Shown: positions 26,201 to 36,508 of the stretch, piece after piece
Layout of the letters: every line of letters begins with the position of its first letter
How positions within the stretch are numbered: the first letter of the stretch is position 1
NCBI GenBank assembly: GCA_024449915.1
Contig: JAMZAV010001435.1
Span: forward strand, 124,001-188,000
Reading direction: 5' to 3'
Length of the DNA: 64,000 nt
Origin: Sweltsa coloradensis
Lineage: Eukaryota; Arthropoda; Insecta; Plecoptera; Chloroperlidae
Translations under genes and position numbers: made by a program
The notes under the pieces: model-generated
What the model saw: the letters and a program-made list of their open reading frames with translations, nothing else
Database searches by the model: none
Told to the model about the DNA's origin: nothing

Positions 26201-27545
26201 TAGTTATTCGGCTCTATTTTACGTGTTTATCTAGTTTTATCAGTTTAGTTATGTTTTAGTTTTGCTACAGCATGTATTCAACAAAAGTGTTGCATTTGTC
26301 GTGTGTATCTGGGGGAACTTTTCAATGTTGTTCCCATTTAAGTTACCTTGATTAATACAGAATGCCCAATAACACTTCATAACGTGACAACGTCAAATCG
26401 CCTTCATGGCAGTATCGTGACAGAATTTAATATGTCGTCTTGGATTTGTGTCTATTGTCTCCAGCGAATTAAGATTGTCTCCTTTGTGCATATTTTATGC
26501 ACGGTTGTGTACGCGGTTGGAGCTTCTGTAATGCGAGGTAGGAGAAAGCTGTCGTCTCAATTGTCTTGAGCTTGAGGTAGACTGAGTAAGACACAGACCA
26601 CGGACGATGCGCACACAACACTAGAGAGGTGGAACAGTTGGGATCGTATGCATGCAGTTTTGAAATAGTTTTGACTTGAGTCGTTTTCAAATCAGTTTTT
26701 AGTTGTTAATATTATGTGTGGACAGCGCCAGTAGCTAAGCACATTTCAGCACTTGTTATTCAGACAAAGGCAATAGATTTTAAATTGAAATTACTGTCAG
26801 GAGTAGGACTAAATTGACATTTCTTGTAAATAAATATTTTTGTTACTCCTTTACAAGAGGGATTGATTTGACATGTTTATAACTTTAGGCTAATGTAGCC
26901 TTAGAATAATAAAATATTGAAATAGAACAGGCAGGCACTCGCTGCATTGGATTGACTGCTTGAATTGACCACCAGGTAGACATGAAGTGTAAACTGTATA
27001 ATATACACGGCAGTTTTGAAAACTAGTTTTGAAGTCAAACTCAAGAAAAGAGGTTTCGACTTTAACCGATACAAACCCAGTTCTGAAGTGTACACATGCC
27101 GTTTTGAAAACTCAAAACGTTTTGAAATCAATTAAATTTAATTTAAAAATTAAAATTCCCATTTTCGAATCTCCCCATACTTAAATGCAATCAATACCTC
27201 ATGCCTCATGAAATGATCACAAGTTGAAAAGTAATCGCAGTAAATGTTTTTTGTTTTTTCAAAACACATTTTATTTTTACTAGTTCTTAGAATTCCGCCA
27301 GCTTGCTGTATTCAAGGCAAAAGCACTCTGCAATATTGTTTACTCTATTCCTCCTGATGTGTAGATAATCCTAGATAGTTGCGCTCGCAGCAGCGTGTGC
27401 ATTGAAGCAATTACTGGGAGAGTTAGAGAGACGCCCCAACTCCTCAGAGAGACACTCTCCCTCTCTCTCGCACCTTCTTACGCACTCACACTTACAGCGT
27501 CGAACGCAGTAGTCTACACTCTACAGTCTATACTATACGAAGGCG
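26201..27545. other. Gene-free stretch
   Basis: Short frames at 26348-26690 and 26901-27131 have no recognisable domain. A CT-rich patch lies at 27455-27475. Confidence 0.4.
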
Positions 27546-27547
27546 CT

Positions 27548-27838
27548 TGTATAGGGTTGTAAACGCAAATCTCCAGGATGATAGGGTTGTAAACGCAAAT
27601 CTTCAGATGATAGGGTTGTAAACGCAAATCTTCAGACTGATAGGGTTGTAAACGCAAATCTTCAGGTGATAGGGTTGTAAACGCAAATCTTCAGGAAGTA
27701 TAGGGTGGTAAAAGTAAATATTCTAAATGATCGGGGTTGTAAACGCAAATCTTCAGACTGATAGGGTTGTAAACTTAAATCTTCTAAATGATAGGGTTGT
27801 AAAGATAAATCGTCAGGGCGATAGGGTTAGAGTAAGGT
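27548..27838. repeat. Minisatellite, 27-31-bp unit, nine copies plus a partial
   Basis: The unit ATAGGGTTGTAAACGCAAAT is followed by CTTCAG and a variable 2-5-nt end. Units start near 27553, 27581, 27609, 27639, 27668, 27699, 27729, 27760, 27789, with a partial at 27820. Units 6, 8 and 9 are the most diverged. TAGGGTT resembles some telomere repeats, but the full unit does not. Confidence 0.95.
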
Positions 27839-28640
27839 TCGGGAGGATGGTACGCATAGTTTTGCGTGTTTAAGTGTATATTGTGCACAGATTCAAGACA
27901 GAAATTTATAAACAACAATTTTAAATTAGTGCTCTAGTCTAGAATCTATGTGAAACAAAATATAATCCGTTTGCAGATGATTTTGAAAACCAAACACACA
28001 TTTCAAATCTTAGTTATAAGATATCAGTTTTAATGCTTATTTTGTTTTAGAATATGTTTCAAAAACATTTTTTAGGTTAAAAACCCCTTTAATAACTGAC
28101 ATTCGTCGTCGGTAGAGAGTTTGCAAACAAAGCCGTTATTAACACGTTTGATATATATTTTTAGTTTTGCACCAGGTTTTTCTGTACTCTCGAAATTCCG
28201 AATAATATCCACGGACGCAGAATGTGATGCGGTTTGCAGCTTGTTCGACCGGAATAAAGCTCTTTCGCAAGTGTGAATGACGAGTGGCGTGGCGCAACCG
28301 CTAAACTGAGGTATTACATTCTCAGCTTGCATTCAAAATCTAAAATAAAACTTTAGTATGAAATCTGTCCAGGCACGGTTTTCCTCTCTGTACTGTACAG
28401 ACTTGCTATAGGTATTATCGTGTGTGGAAAGTTTCCAGGGAAAACCCAAGGGGTATTTTATAAGATTAAAATAAAATACCAAAAGTAGCTTTTTGACTAA
28501 GATAAATCTTTAGTTTTGTCTATTTGTCCAACTGCTTTGAAACATTTCACTTTCTGGACACTACGGAAAGAGATATCGACCAACAAGTTTGATATTTCGA
28601 GTGAATACAAGCAAAATATTCAAGTTGGACCAATGTTTGA
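27839..28640. other. Gene-free stretch
   Basis: A minus-strand frame at 28072-28332 (86 aa) is open, but no domain or splice pattern was recognised. Confidence 0.4.
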
Positions 28641-28644
28641 AAAG

Positions 28645-28722
28645 ATGTGTCCCGCCCGGGGATCGAGCCCGGGTCTCCGCCTTGACGCAACGATGCTTTA
28701 CCAAGTAAGTTATCGGGCCACT
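28645..28722 (-). repeat. tRNA-like sequence, opposed to the one at 28997-29070
   Basis: On the minus strand: CCCAGTGGCCCGATAACTTA, CTTGGTAAAGCATCGTTG, then GCGGAGACCCGGGCTCGATC and CCCGGGCGGGAC. A box and B box are recognisable and the T stem CCGGG/CCCGG is good, but the 5' acceptor strand does not pair with the 3' one. It is a pseudogene or a SINE head rather than a tRNA gene. Confidence 0.65.
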
Positions 28723-28788
28723 GGGTTTATCTCTTCTCAATTGCTGGATGTGATGTATGGGCGTGTGATATGTGATAAAAAATTAGAT

Positions 28789-29004
28789 ACTTCAATTGAT
28801 AAGGGATGTTCCCAGTGGCCCGAAACTTCAATTGATAAGGGATGTTCCCAGTGGCCCGATACTTCAATTGATAAGGGATGTTCCCAGTGGCCCGAAACTT
28901 CAATTGATAAGGGATGTTCCCAGTGGCCCGATACTTCAATTGATAAGGGATGTTCCCAGTGGCCCGATACTTCAATTGATAAGGGATGTTCCCAGTGGCC
29001 CCAT
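28789..29004. repeat. 36-bp tandem array, six exact-length units, derived from a tRNA-like 5' half
   Basis: Units start at 28789, 28825, 28861, 28897, 28933 and 28969: ACTTCAATTGATAAGGGATG then TTCCCAGTGGCCCGAT, with the last base T or A. The second half CCCAGTGGCCCGAT and the following ACTTCAATTGATAAGGGATG parallel the start of the flanking tRNA-like sequence (CCCAGTGGCCCGATAACTTA then CTTGGTAAAGCATCG). All six frames stay open across the array only because 36 is a multiple of three; the repeated peptides are not evidence for a protein. Confidence 0.95.
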
Positions 29005-29208
29005 AGCTTACTCGGTAAAGCATTTCTACGTAAAGGCGGAGGACCCGGGTTCGATCCCCGGTCGGGACAACATTGCTCTACCTTGTCCTTTAGTGGGCTT
29101 ACGCTGTTGCATTTCACTAAAGCAGAATATATTTTGACCTTCAGAGACGTGTGACCATGCAGTTATGTGACTGAGTGAGTGGACTCTAAATACGACTACT
29201 TTAATATT
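28997..29208 (+). mobile_element. tRNA-derived SINE (family S2), complete
   Basis: The head CCCCATAGCTTACTCGGTAA contains the A box and GACCCGGGTTCGATCCCCGG the B box of an internal pol III promoter. The body follows, and the tail GCAGTTATGTGACTGAGTGA GTGGACTCTAAATAC is the common S2 tail. Its head is the inverted partner of 28645-28722. Confidence 0.7.
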
Positions 29209-29217
29209 TAATATTTG

Positions 29218-29606
29218 TGTGGCTCGTTGGTCTTGTGGCTAGCCTACCTGCTTTGAATGCAGAAGGTCCAGGATTCGATTCCCGTTAAAGTCAGAAGTTT
29301 TTTAACTTCTGATTTGGATTTAGGTTCATCAGTTCTTCTCTTAGGAATTTGTAAACGGTCCTAGCAACGAAATACATAAATTTAGAGTTGTTCTGAATCG
29401 GCCTTCTTGATTTCGGCGTTGATCCGCGGGTGTTCGCACTGTCCACCACTGATTGCTATATTTCCTATTAAAAATATCGATCTTTGGTTGGTTATCGCTC
29501 ACTCGTCGATTGCGTCGGGGCCTGCAGGGTTGGCTTAGTCGCTTTGGTTTACTGTCCCTCACTGAAAATCAGTTATGTGACTGAGTGGGTAGACTATAAA
29601 TACGTA
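29218..29606 (+). mobile_element. tRNA-derived SINE (family S2 tail, different head)
   Basis: The head 29220-29287 has A-box TGGTCTTGTGGCTAGCC, an anticodon hairpin CTGC/GCAG with loop TTTGAAT (anticodon TGA, serine type) and B box GGATTCGATTCCC. A small hairpin AGAAGTTTTTTAACTTCT follows. The 3' part (29490-29606) matches 15840-15957, and it ends AGTGGGTAGACTATAAATAC before a (TTTA)n tract. Confidence 0.7.
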
Positions 29607-29607
29607 T

Positions 29608-29644
<37 letters not shown>

Positions 29645-29715
29645 TTTATTTATTATTATTTAATTATTTATTTATTTATTTATTTATTATTATTTTATTT
29701 ATTTATTATTTAATC
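29603..29715. repeat. (TTTA)n microsatellite
   Basis: Repeated TTTA with interruptions, directly at the SINE 3' end. Confidence 0.93.
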
Positions 29716-30630
29716 TTTATCTGCGATATGGACGTCGTAAAAGGTCACCCTCGACCGGAGGTCGAAAACCAAGCACATTCAACTTTCTACAAACCACTTC
29801 AATTGACATTTTAGCCACACCTAAAACTTAATCCCGCTCTTAAGGGGACTAACTAGGCAGGGTGTAAAGCAGCTTTTATGCCAATTTACCAACATGACTC
29901 ATTAGTCACTAAATCACCTTTTCACTAGTATTGTACTTTAAACTCTTAGTTTTTTCATTCATCTTGGTTTTTCTCTCTTTTTACACTTATACTCTTCTTA
30001 TACTCTAGTTTTAGTTTTTATTGTATTTATTGTATACTCAAAATGTTATAATGCTTATTCATGCATTTAATGTTTTGTATAACGCATTTGTATCGCTTTA
30101 AATTGTAATGAATGTGTGTTTTTAATTGTAATAGTTTTAGTTACCTAACACTTGTGGGTTGATAATAACCTGTTGTTAGATATTATAAAGGGCATATCCA
30201 AGGATTGAAGATCTGTTTATTTCAATTATTTATCTTTTCTCAAAAATATTTTTTCAATTTAAATTATTCTTATGTCACAAATTAAAAGATGACGTGATGA
30301 CGAAATTAAATTTTCTCCGATTTCCCCTGGTGTCACCAGAACGTGCGTGCACAGGGTCCGCGAGCGCGCCTCAAGGAAAGGGGATCCGACGTAATCACTG
30401 TGCAAATTGGACGCGCCTGCTTCCATACATATGGTAATATCTAGGTCCAATCTCTAGGCCAGATGGACACCTCAGATCGACGAAATCCCATTTGAATATC
30501 ACAAACTTCTCACTGCCTACTACAAATTTGCACACCCATCGAAATCGAAAAGTTGTTGAAATCCCAGCAGGGTTAAAATTACTTTAAGGAGGTTCCATTG
30601 TTTGTACCTCTCTATAGTCAGGTATATTTT
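29716..30630. other. Gene-free stretch
   Basis: 29730-30230 is T-rich, without a domain. The 30259-30450 minus frame is unsupported. Confidence 0.4.
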
Positions 30631-30635
30631 GGCAA

Positions 30636-30870
30636 CACGATTATGAGACGAGGGAGTGATGGTGACAGAGTATTACAACGGAACTCGAACGGGACTTCTG
30701 GTGATCAATTATGTATGTTTGTTTGTTCGATTCGGAACGGCCGAACTGCTAAACCGATTGCGCTGAAATTTTAAACAAACATCCGGAAACAGTTTTGTGG
30801 GTGCTGTTAGCATTTTCAGCAAATTGCGTAACAATTTAAGCTCACGAGAAACTCGGAGAAAGACAAAAGT
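30636..30870 (+). mobile_element. Diverged Helitron-like fragment related to family B
   Basis: GAGACGAGGGAGTGATGGTG corresponds to the B start (AAACGAGGGAGCGAAGCGACC). Then TGTTTGTTTGTTCG stands in the place of the GTCT repeats, followed by GCCGAACTGCTAAACCGATT and GCGCTGAAATTTTAAACAAA CATCCGG, nearly the B sequence. The 3' part is not recognisable. Confidence 0.6.
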
Positions 30871-31490
30871 TTTAAAACAATATAAACAAACAAGTATTCT
30901 CTATAATGTCCCAAATGTTTAAAAAATTGCTGATTGTTAAGTTATGTCCCGCCCAAAACGTTTTCAACAATATTTTACCGATATGTATAAATCCCTCTTT
31001 CATACTCTCAACGTTTAAGCCATCTTTCTTTTACATTAAATATATAAATCCAAGGGCGACACAAGCCTATACTGTTTCTTATAGCCAGTATATTCATTTC
31101 CTTCCTGCTATAATTAGAACGAAATTAAGTAATGCCAGCACAGAGACTTCATTATCAACCTTCTCAGCTGTAGCTTCAGCCTGTTTCAAATATTAACGAA
31201 TACATAAGTAATTCGGAATGTCTTGTGTCAAAAAGACGCGTACCGGTAGCTTCTAGTCTAACGTCGCGAACTAAATAATGTAGCGGCCGTGTGGTGGAGC
31301 AGGCAGCAAGCAGCAAGCAGCACGGCGAACAGGCTGGTATACATTATTCAGAGCTATCCTATGATCAAACAGGCTCGCCGGAGCACAAGCGCATCTATAC
31401 ATCTTAGGAGAGAACAACTTCTCATGTGTGATTTTCTTTGTGAATAGTTTGAATGTCAAATACTCAAGAGATAATTCTATTTAAAAGGCG
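30871..31490. other. Gene-free stretch
   Basis: 30906-31196 is open (96 aa) without a recognisable domain. 31275-31325 is GC-rich with AGCAAGC repeats. Confidence 0.4.
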
Positions 31491-31495
31491 ACAAC

Positions 31496-31572
31496 GCTCA
31501 TATGATTGGGTCGCTGGTCTGAAGCGTATGACACTAGGAGGACGCGGGCTCGAATCCCGCATGGTGGCATGG
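31496..31572 (+). repeat. tRNA-like sequence (SINE head)
   Basis: GGGTCGCTGGTCTGAAGCG resembles an A-box/D arm, and GCGGGCTCGAATCCCGC forms a perfect T stem and B box. No paired acceptor stem was found. Confidence 0.55.
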
Positions 31573-33165
31573 TTTTTGTAAATTTATTTCACCCTAATCT
31601 ATTTTATCACACTTCACAACTCATCATCTCGAATAGCAATATTTGAAACAAAATAACAAACAAACATCGAGTGCACAGGCTACTTACGTCATACTTTTGT
31701 TCTACTTCCACCCTCTGATAGCTAGATAACTAAAGATCCGTATCATCCCCATTTACACAATAATTAAGTCACAGTTGGTCGACTGTGAGTTCTCAAAGTC
31801 CAGAACAACTTTAAGATCTTTACCTATTTTATGAGTAAACAAACGGTAAAAAATTGGTACAAATCATGTAGGAAATAAGTATCACCTGAGTGAGCACAAA
31901 ACATAAATCATGATTGAAGGAACAAAAAAGACTTTGATCGAAAAGTACGTTTTAGGACTAAATTAGTGGCGACCTCGTGCTAATTATATTTTGTTTTCGA
32001 ATTTCGTACACTCGTTAAAAAAATTGTATTTGAAAGTTTTCTGAACGCAATATTATTAGTTTATTACACACCATAGCAACGTCTACTTAATCCAATGTTT
32101 AAAAGGATGTCTTGTATAAAGGCAACTATGATTATATACAGGTTTTGGCTGTCAGGTCGGGTTCGAGAAGTGAACTGCTTCGAAGTTTTGGGACGGGTCG
32201 GGTCGGGCATAGGGAAAAGGCGATCGTTAGATTACTTATACTTCAATACAAACGGATATTGTAATTTACTTGCGAAGAATCTATATTATAATTTTCTTAC
32301 AATTTATTTTCTTTTGTCTGAATTAAAATTACATTTTGTAAATATATATAAATTTAAAATTGTATGGACCGGCACCTCCACCATCACACCAAAAAATGCG
32401 TTTTTCTTACTCTAAAATCGGATATTTTTTTGATGATCGAGTCGAAAACCCAGAAACCCGACCAGAAATGTCATATCACTGAATAATGTAGCCTATATTG
32501 TTGATTTTGATTGATCCGTTCTGCATAAATAACAGACTTATTTAATGTATTATTATTTCCTGTGCCGTGGTTGCATGGAAAGGGAAGATGTTGGCAATAA
32601 GGCCAGTGACTCACCCTCGATCTCGCCCGGTTCTGCGAGGGGCTGTACGGGTCCCCGTAGCCTTGACGACCTCCCGGGAACTGCAACAACAACAACAACA
32701 ATCATTAGGACGAGCTATCACATCAGTTTTCATTCCACCAATATCAATATGGGACAATAGCCCGTAATAAGTCAGTTATACTAGTTTACATTGCGATTGT
32801 GTCAACAAATGCGAAGCGATTAGCTACGGAACAAGTTGACATTTAGTTATACATACCATGCAATTAAACAACAAAATAACGTCGTGAAACTAGTAGGAGT
32901 CCTTATTGCCTAATATTGAATTGACTAGGTATGTTGCAGGTAACTTTAAAATACAATGAAATATTGTGATTGTTTTTTACATGTAATGAATTTCTGTTTA
33001 ATATTTATTTGCTGTCTGTTAGTTGAAGTATAAAAGAAATACAGAGCTTGATTTAACCTCGCCAATTTGGATGGTTCATGGGTGGGTGGGTATTACGTTT
33101 GACCTTGGTTTTACAGTAGGCGACTATGACGCTATTATAACAAACCAACAAGTAGTCAGAATTTA
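31573..33165. other. Gene-free stretch
   Basis: A short (CAA)n/(TTG)n tract lies at 32683-32700. 32095-32415 is open, with no domain. No host exon with clear splice sites was recognised. Confidence 0.4.
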
Positions 33166-33169
33166 ATCT

Positions 33170-33395
33170 GTTGACTTCATAGCTCAGTTGGTAACAGCAT
33201 CTGACCGGACTAAGATGTCCCGGGTTAAATCCCCGGTGGAGCCACTCATTGTAAATTCTATGGATGTAAGGTAGTAATATTTTTTTCGATTTGTTTATTT
33301 TCATAATAGTTTAATTTATTTATTGATTTTGTTAAAACCCTTGAAAATGGAAAACTAGTTTTCCGAAACGTTGGGAATAAATATTGATCTTAATT
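33170..33395 (+). mobile_element. tRNA-derived sequence, probably a SINE
   Basis: TGACTTCATAGCTCAGTTGG TAACAGCAT is a good D arm. The T arm CCGGGTTAAATCCCCGG pairs, and TGACTTC pairs with GGAGCCA in six of seven positions counting one wobble. The anticodon stem CATCT/AGATG encloses ten nucleotides instead of seven, so it is not a normal tRNA. Downstream AT-rich sequence ends with CCGAAACGTTGGGAATAAAT, a phrase typical of repeat 3' ends. Confidence 0.55.
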
Positions 33396-33451
33396 AATAA
33401 ACATTGTTTTTGTTAGTTGTTACACATGTCATTTGGAGAGAAATTAAAAAA

Positions 33452-33655
33452 GTCCCTCTATCGGGCATATAACTAGGTTCTGACACACTCGAGCTGTGTG
33501 TACGTATATATAGCCTGATGTCCCTCTATCGGGCATATAACTAGGTTCTGACACACTCGAGCTGTGTGTACGTATATATAGCCTGATGTCCCTCTATCGG
33601 GCATATAACTAGGTTCTGACACACTCGAGCTGTGTGTACGTATATATAGCCTGAC
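33452..33655. repeat. 68-bp tandem triplicate, identical units
   Basis: Units start at 33452, 33520 and 33588 with GTCCCTCTATCGGGCATATA and contain CACACTCGAGCTGTGTG, itself a palindrome. By eye the three units are identical except at the last bases, so the amplification is recent. Confidence 0.97.
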
Positions 33656-34337
33656 CGCCTGCGTCGTTCTTGCTTTGAAAACCAACCATCCAGTTCCAGA
33701 AGAAAATTTCGATATCGATTTTGGATCAGTGAAATGACGTTCAGCGCAATAATCCCAATTTTACGACTTCGACGGTTGATAAATGTTTAAACCTACCGGA
33801 AACCTCATTCTTACAACTTATTACTTATAAACGTTGAAAGTGCTTTGGAAGCCACAAGCCAGCAATTTTATTCCACTGCTTTTTCCGATATAAGCTGAAG
33901 TTATCGCTCGTTTTTACACGCTACGTATAAAACGACCTGCCTCGTAGCACACCCGTGTTAAATATGGAGGATATAAATGGGGGCATATAGGATTTAAGTG
34001 TAGGACTACAACTGACGCATTACTCTTGAAGACACTAAAGTGTTGCAATGAACCACTCACAAAAACATGGACGCAGCGTTACTTTTGCGCAAAACGGACG
34101 CACATGTCACTAGTTATAATGTTTTATGGCTAAAATGTACGATTTAACAAAATGCATGAGAATGCTGATAGTGATAAGCAATACAATTTATTTAATGTTT
34201 TATTTATTTATTTCGTACTACCATGTTGCTGCTGTGTAACTGCTCAGTATAAAACTGTATGTTTGGTAGGAATTAATGTGTAAAGTGCATAATGAACTCT
34301 TTACTAATGCTCTCTAATTGAAAGTGCAAATTATTAA
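33656..34337. other. Gene-free stretch
   Basis: No recognised feature apart from a TTTATTTATTT run near 34200. Confidence 0.4.
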
Positions 34338-34945
34338 ACAAGGCCGCTTCGCGGGAGCTATTTTTTCGTCGCGTTGATGGATGAGCTTTTCTAATAAATT
34401 TTTAGTTTGCGTGGGATCCCTTTACTTCTGAAAGTTCTTTTTGAACGCATTGTAGCCTTGTAGGGGATTGTTGTCAAGTTTCTATTGTAACTTGTTAATT
34501 GTTGTTATATACCTCAAATAACTTATATTAAAACCTTTTTTTTATGGATTCTGGCTAACTTTTCCAACTTTTCTTTCAAAAGGTTCTACATCACCATAAC
34601 CTTAATGTCCATGTTAAATATTATGAACGTTGTAGCCCCACCCGTTTGGTCAGAATCGGCCCAAATGTCACGAAAATATCGCACTAAAAATCGAAAAAAA
34701 TCGTAAAAGTACGATATTCATGAGAAATATTTCTTCGATTGTACCCAAAAACGTGGCAGGTCTAATTTTCAGAGATTTTAAAGATCCCTCCCAATTTTCA
34801 TCAAGATCGCATATGCCGTTTGCCCGGTAGAGAGCGAACAAACAGACAAAAATACAAACAAAAAACAAACAAACAAAAAAAAAAAACTCCCGAGCTAATT
34901 TTTTTGGGGGTCAGTGAAATTGAAGTCTTCGCTTCGCTCATCCAA
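34338..34945 (-). mobile_element. Helitron-like element, family D1 copy a
   Basis: On the minus strand: TTGGATGAGCGAAGCGAAGA start, the CTGTTTGTTCGCTCTCTACC-type block, GATGAAAATTGGGAGGGATC, GGTGGGGCTACAACGTTCAT, AAGGTTATGGTGATGTAGAA, and the end GCTCATCCATCAACGCGACG...CCGCGAAGCGGCCTTGT. The inverted copy of the start (GCTCATCCA) lies about 40 nt inside the 3' end. The peptide frames within it are not genes. Confidence 0.8.
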
Positions 34946-35055
34946 TGATAAATAATTCTATTCCGTTCGAATAAAATGTGTCATTTAGCTGGAAATGCCG
35001 TACCAACCAAAACATTATCATACCTGTAAGCAATAGATAGAAACATCATGGATAA

Positions 35056-35235
35056 ACTAGGGAAACGCCAAAGTCGTTGTTAAACGAGTGAGTGAGCCAT
35101 ATGTATAGTACCCGGTATCATTCCCCATACTGGGCTAGATCCAGCCTTGGGTATATGGGAGGAAATGGGATGTTCCCGGGTACTCAACACTTGGCTCACT
35201 CACTCGTTTAACAACGACTTTGGCGTTTCCCTAGT
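35056..35235. repeat. Foldback A (3' module of family B)
   Basis: ACTAGGGAAACGCCAAAGTC GTTGTTAAACGAGTGAGTGAGCC at the left is repeated inverted at the right; the centre is also partly inverted (TACCCGGTATCATTCC against GGGATGTTCCCGGGTA). Copies: 51961-52188, 53269-53453, 53968-54147, 54510-54689. Confidence 0.93.
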
Positions 35236-35647
35236 TATTTAAATTGAACATTCAAAATGCGAATCGTGTTCGAAACGTATAAGCGTGAAACATTAACAAA
35301 TTTCCAAGATAAAACAAAATCACCTAATTTTTATTTCCCATTTAACACCCCTCAAAAATAATATGTGGGTGTAAAAATATAAAAAAGTTCTCACTAACGG
35401 GCATCGCACCCCAACCCTCCGTGTAGTAGGCTAAATGCTTTCCACTAGGCCATGTCAGCCAGGTAGATCTCGTCCCGCTAGCTGCTACTAAACAAATGCT
35501 ATCGATATTTTTAAAAAACTTAATTTTTTTATTGAAGGCTTAAATTGCAATGGATCTAGCAGATTTTGTTAACAGTTCTCAGTAAACTCGTACCGGATCT
35601 CTGTTTAAAATTTCAGCGTAATTTGTTCAGCGGTTCGGCTGATTTTC

Positions 35648-35797
<150 letters not shown>

Positions 35798-35968
35798 TTG
35801 AGTTGAATGGAGACACTCGGTCGCTCCGCTCCCTCGTTTAATCATTTCATTCCAGATCACGATGTTTGTATTATTTGGAGATAGAAAGTTTTTAATGATA
35901 TCTTATTACTTACACCAACTTATTAACATTGTTTTTATATTTACCATCCACATAGCTGTTTTTTATAC

Positions 35969-36490
35969 ACTAGGAAAACGCTAAAGTCCCGTCGCGTTGA
36001 TGGGTGAGCTTTTTTGTAAGTTTTTAGTTTGCGTGGGATCTATTTACTTATCAAGTGCCTTTTGAACGCATTGTTGGTGATTGTTGTCAAGTTTATGTTG
36101 TTACTTGTATAAACCTTATAAAACACATATTAAAACCTTTATTCTATGGATTCTGACTAACTTTTTCAACTTTTTCTTTCAAAAAGCAATACATCACCAT
36201 TACCTTAATGTCCATGTGAAATATGAACGTTGTAGCCCCACCTGTTTGAACAGAATCGGCCCAAATGTCACGAAAATATCGCACTAAAAATCGAAAAAAT
36301 CGTAAAAGTACGATATTCATGAGAAATATTTTTTCGATTGTACCCAAAAACGTGACAACTCTAAGTTCAGAGATTTCGAAGGTCCCCTCCAATTTTCATC
36401 AAGATCGCATATTATGCCGTTTACCCGGTAGAGAGCGAACAAACAGACAGAAAAACAAACAAAAAAAAAAAAAACACCCGAGCTAAATTG
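35969..36490 (-). mobile_element. Helitron-like element, family D1 copy b, lacking its 5' end
   Basis: Its 3' terminus (plus strand ACTAGGAAAACGCTAAAGTC CCGTCGCGTTGATGGGTGAGC) is that of family C rather than of D1 copy a, while the interior is D1 (GCATTGTTGGTGATTGTTGT, GAACGTTGTAGCCCCACC). It stops at ACACCCGAGCTAAATT without the usual CTTCGCTCATCCAA end. It shows that families C and D exchange 3' ends. Confidence 0.78.
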
Positions 36491-36508
36491 GTTATTTTAA
36501 TATGTTTT

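Noticed and set aside
27548..27838. Interstitial telomere repeat
   Set aside because: TAGGGTT occurs once per ~29-bp unit; the rest of the unit is unrelated to any telomere repeat.
27548..29004. CRISPR array
   Set aside because: The units are adjacent copies without unique spacers, in eukaryotic-type DNA with no cas genes.
28516..29154. 212-codon frame with SIDKGCSQWP repeats
   Set aside because: A 36-bp tandem repeat of a tRNA-like half keeps every frame open; opposite-strand frames are equally long.
33170..33245. Functional tRNA gene
   Set aside because: The ten-base anticodon loop and mismatch in the acceptor stem are not compatible with a normal tRNA; a SINE head or pseudogene is more likely.
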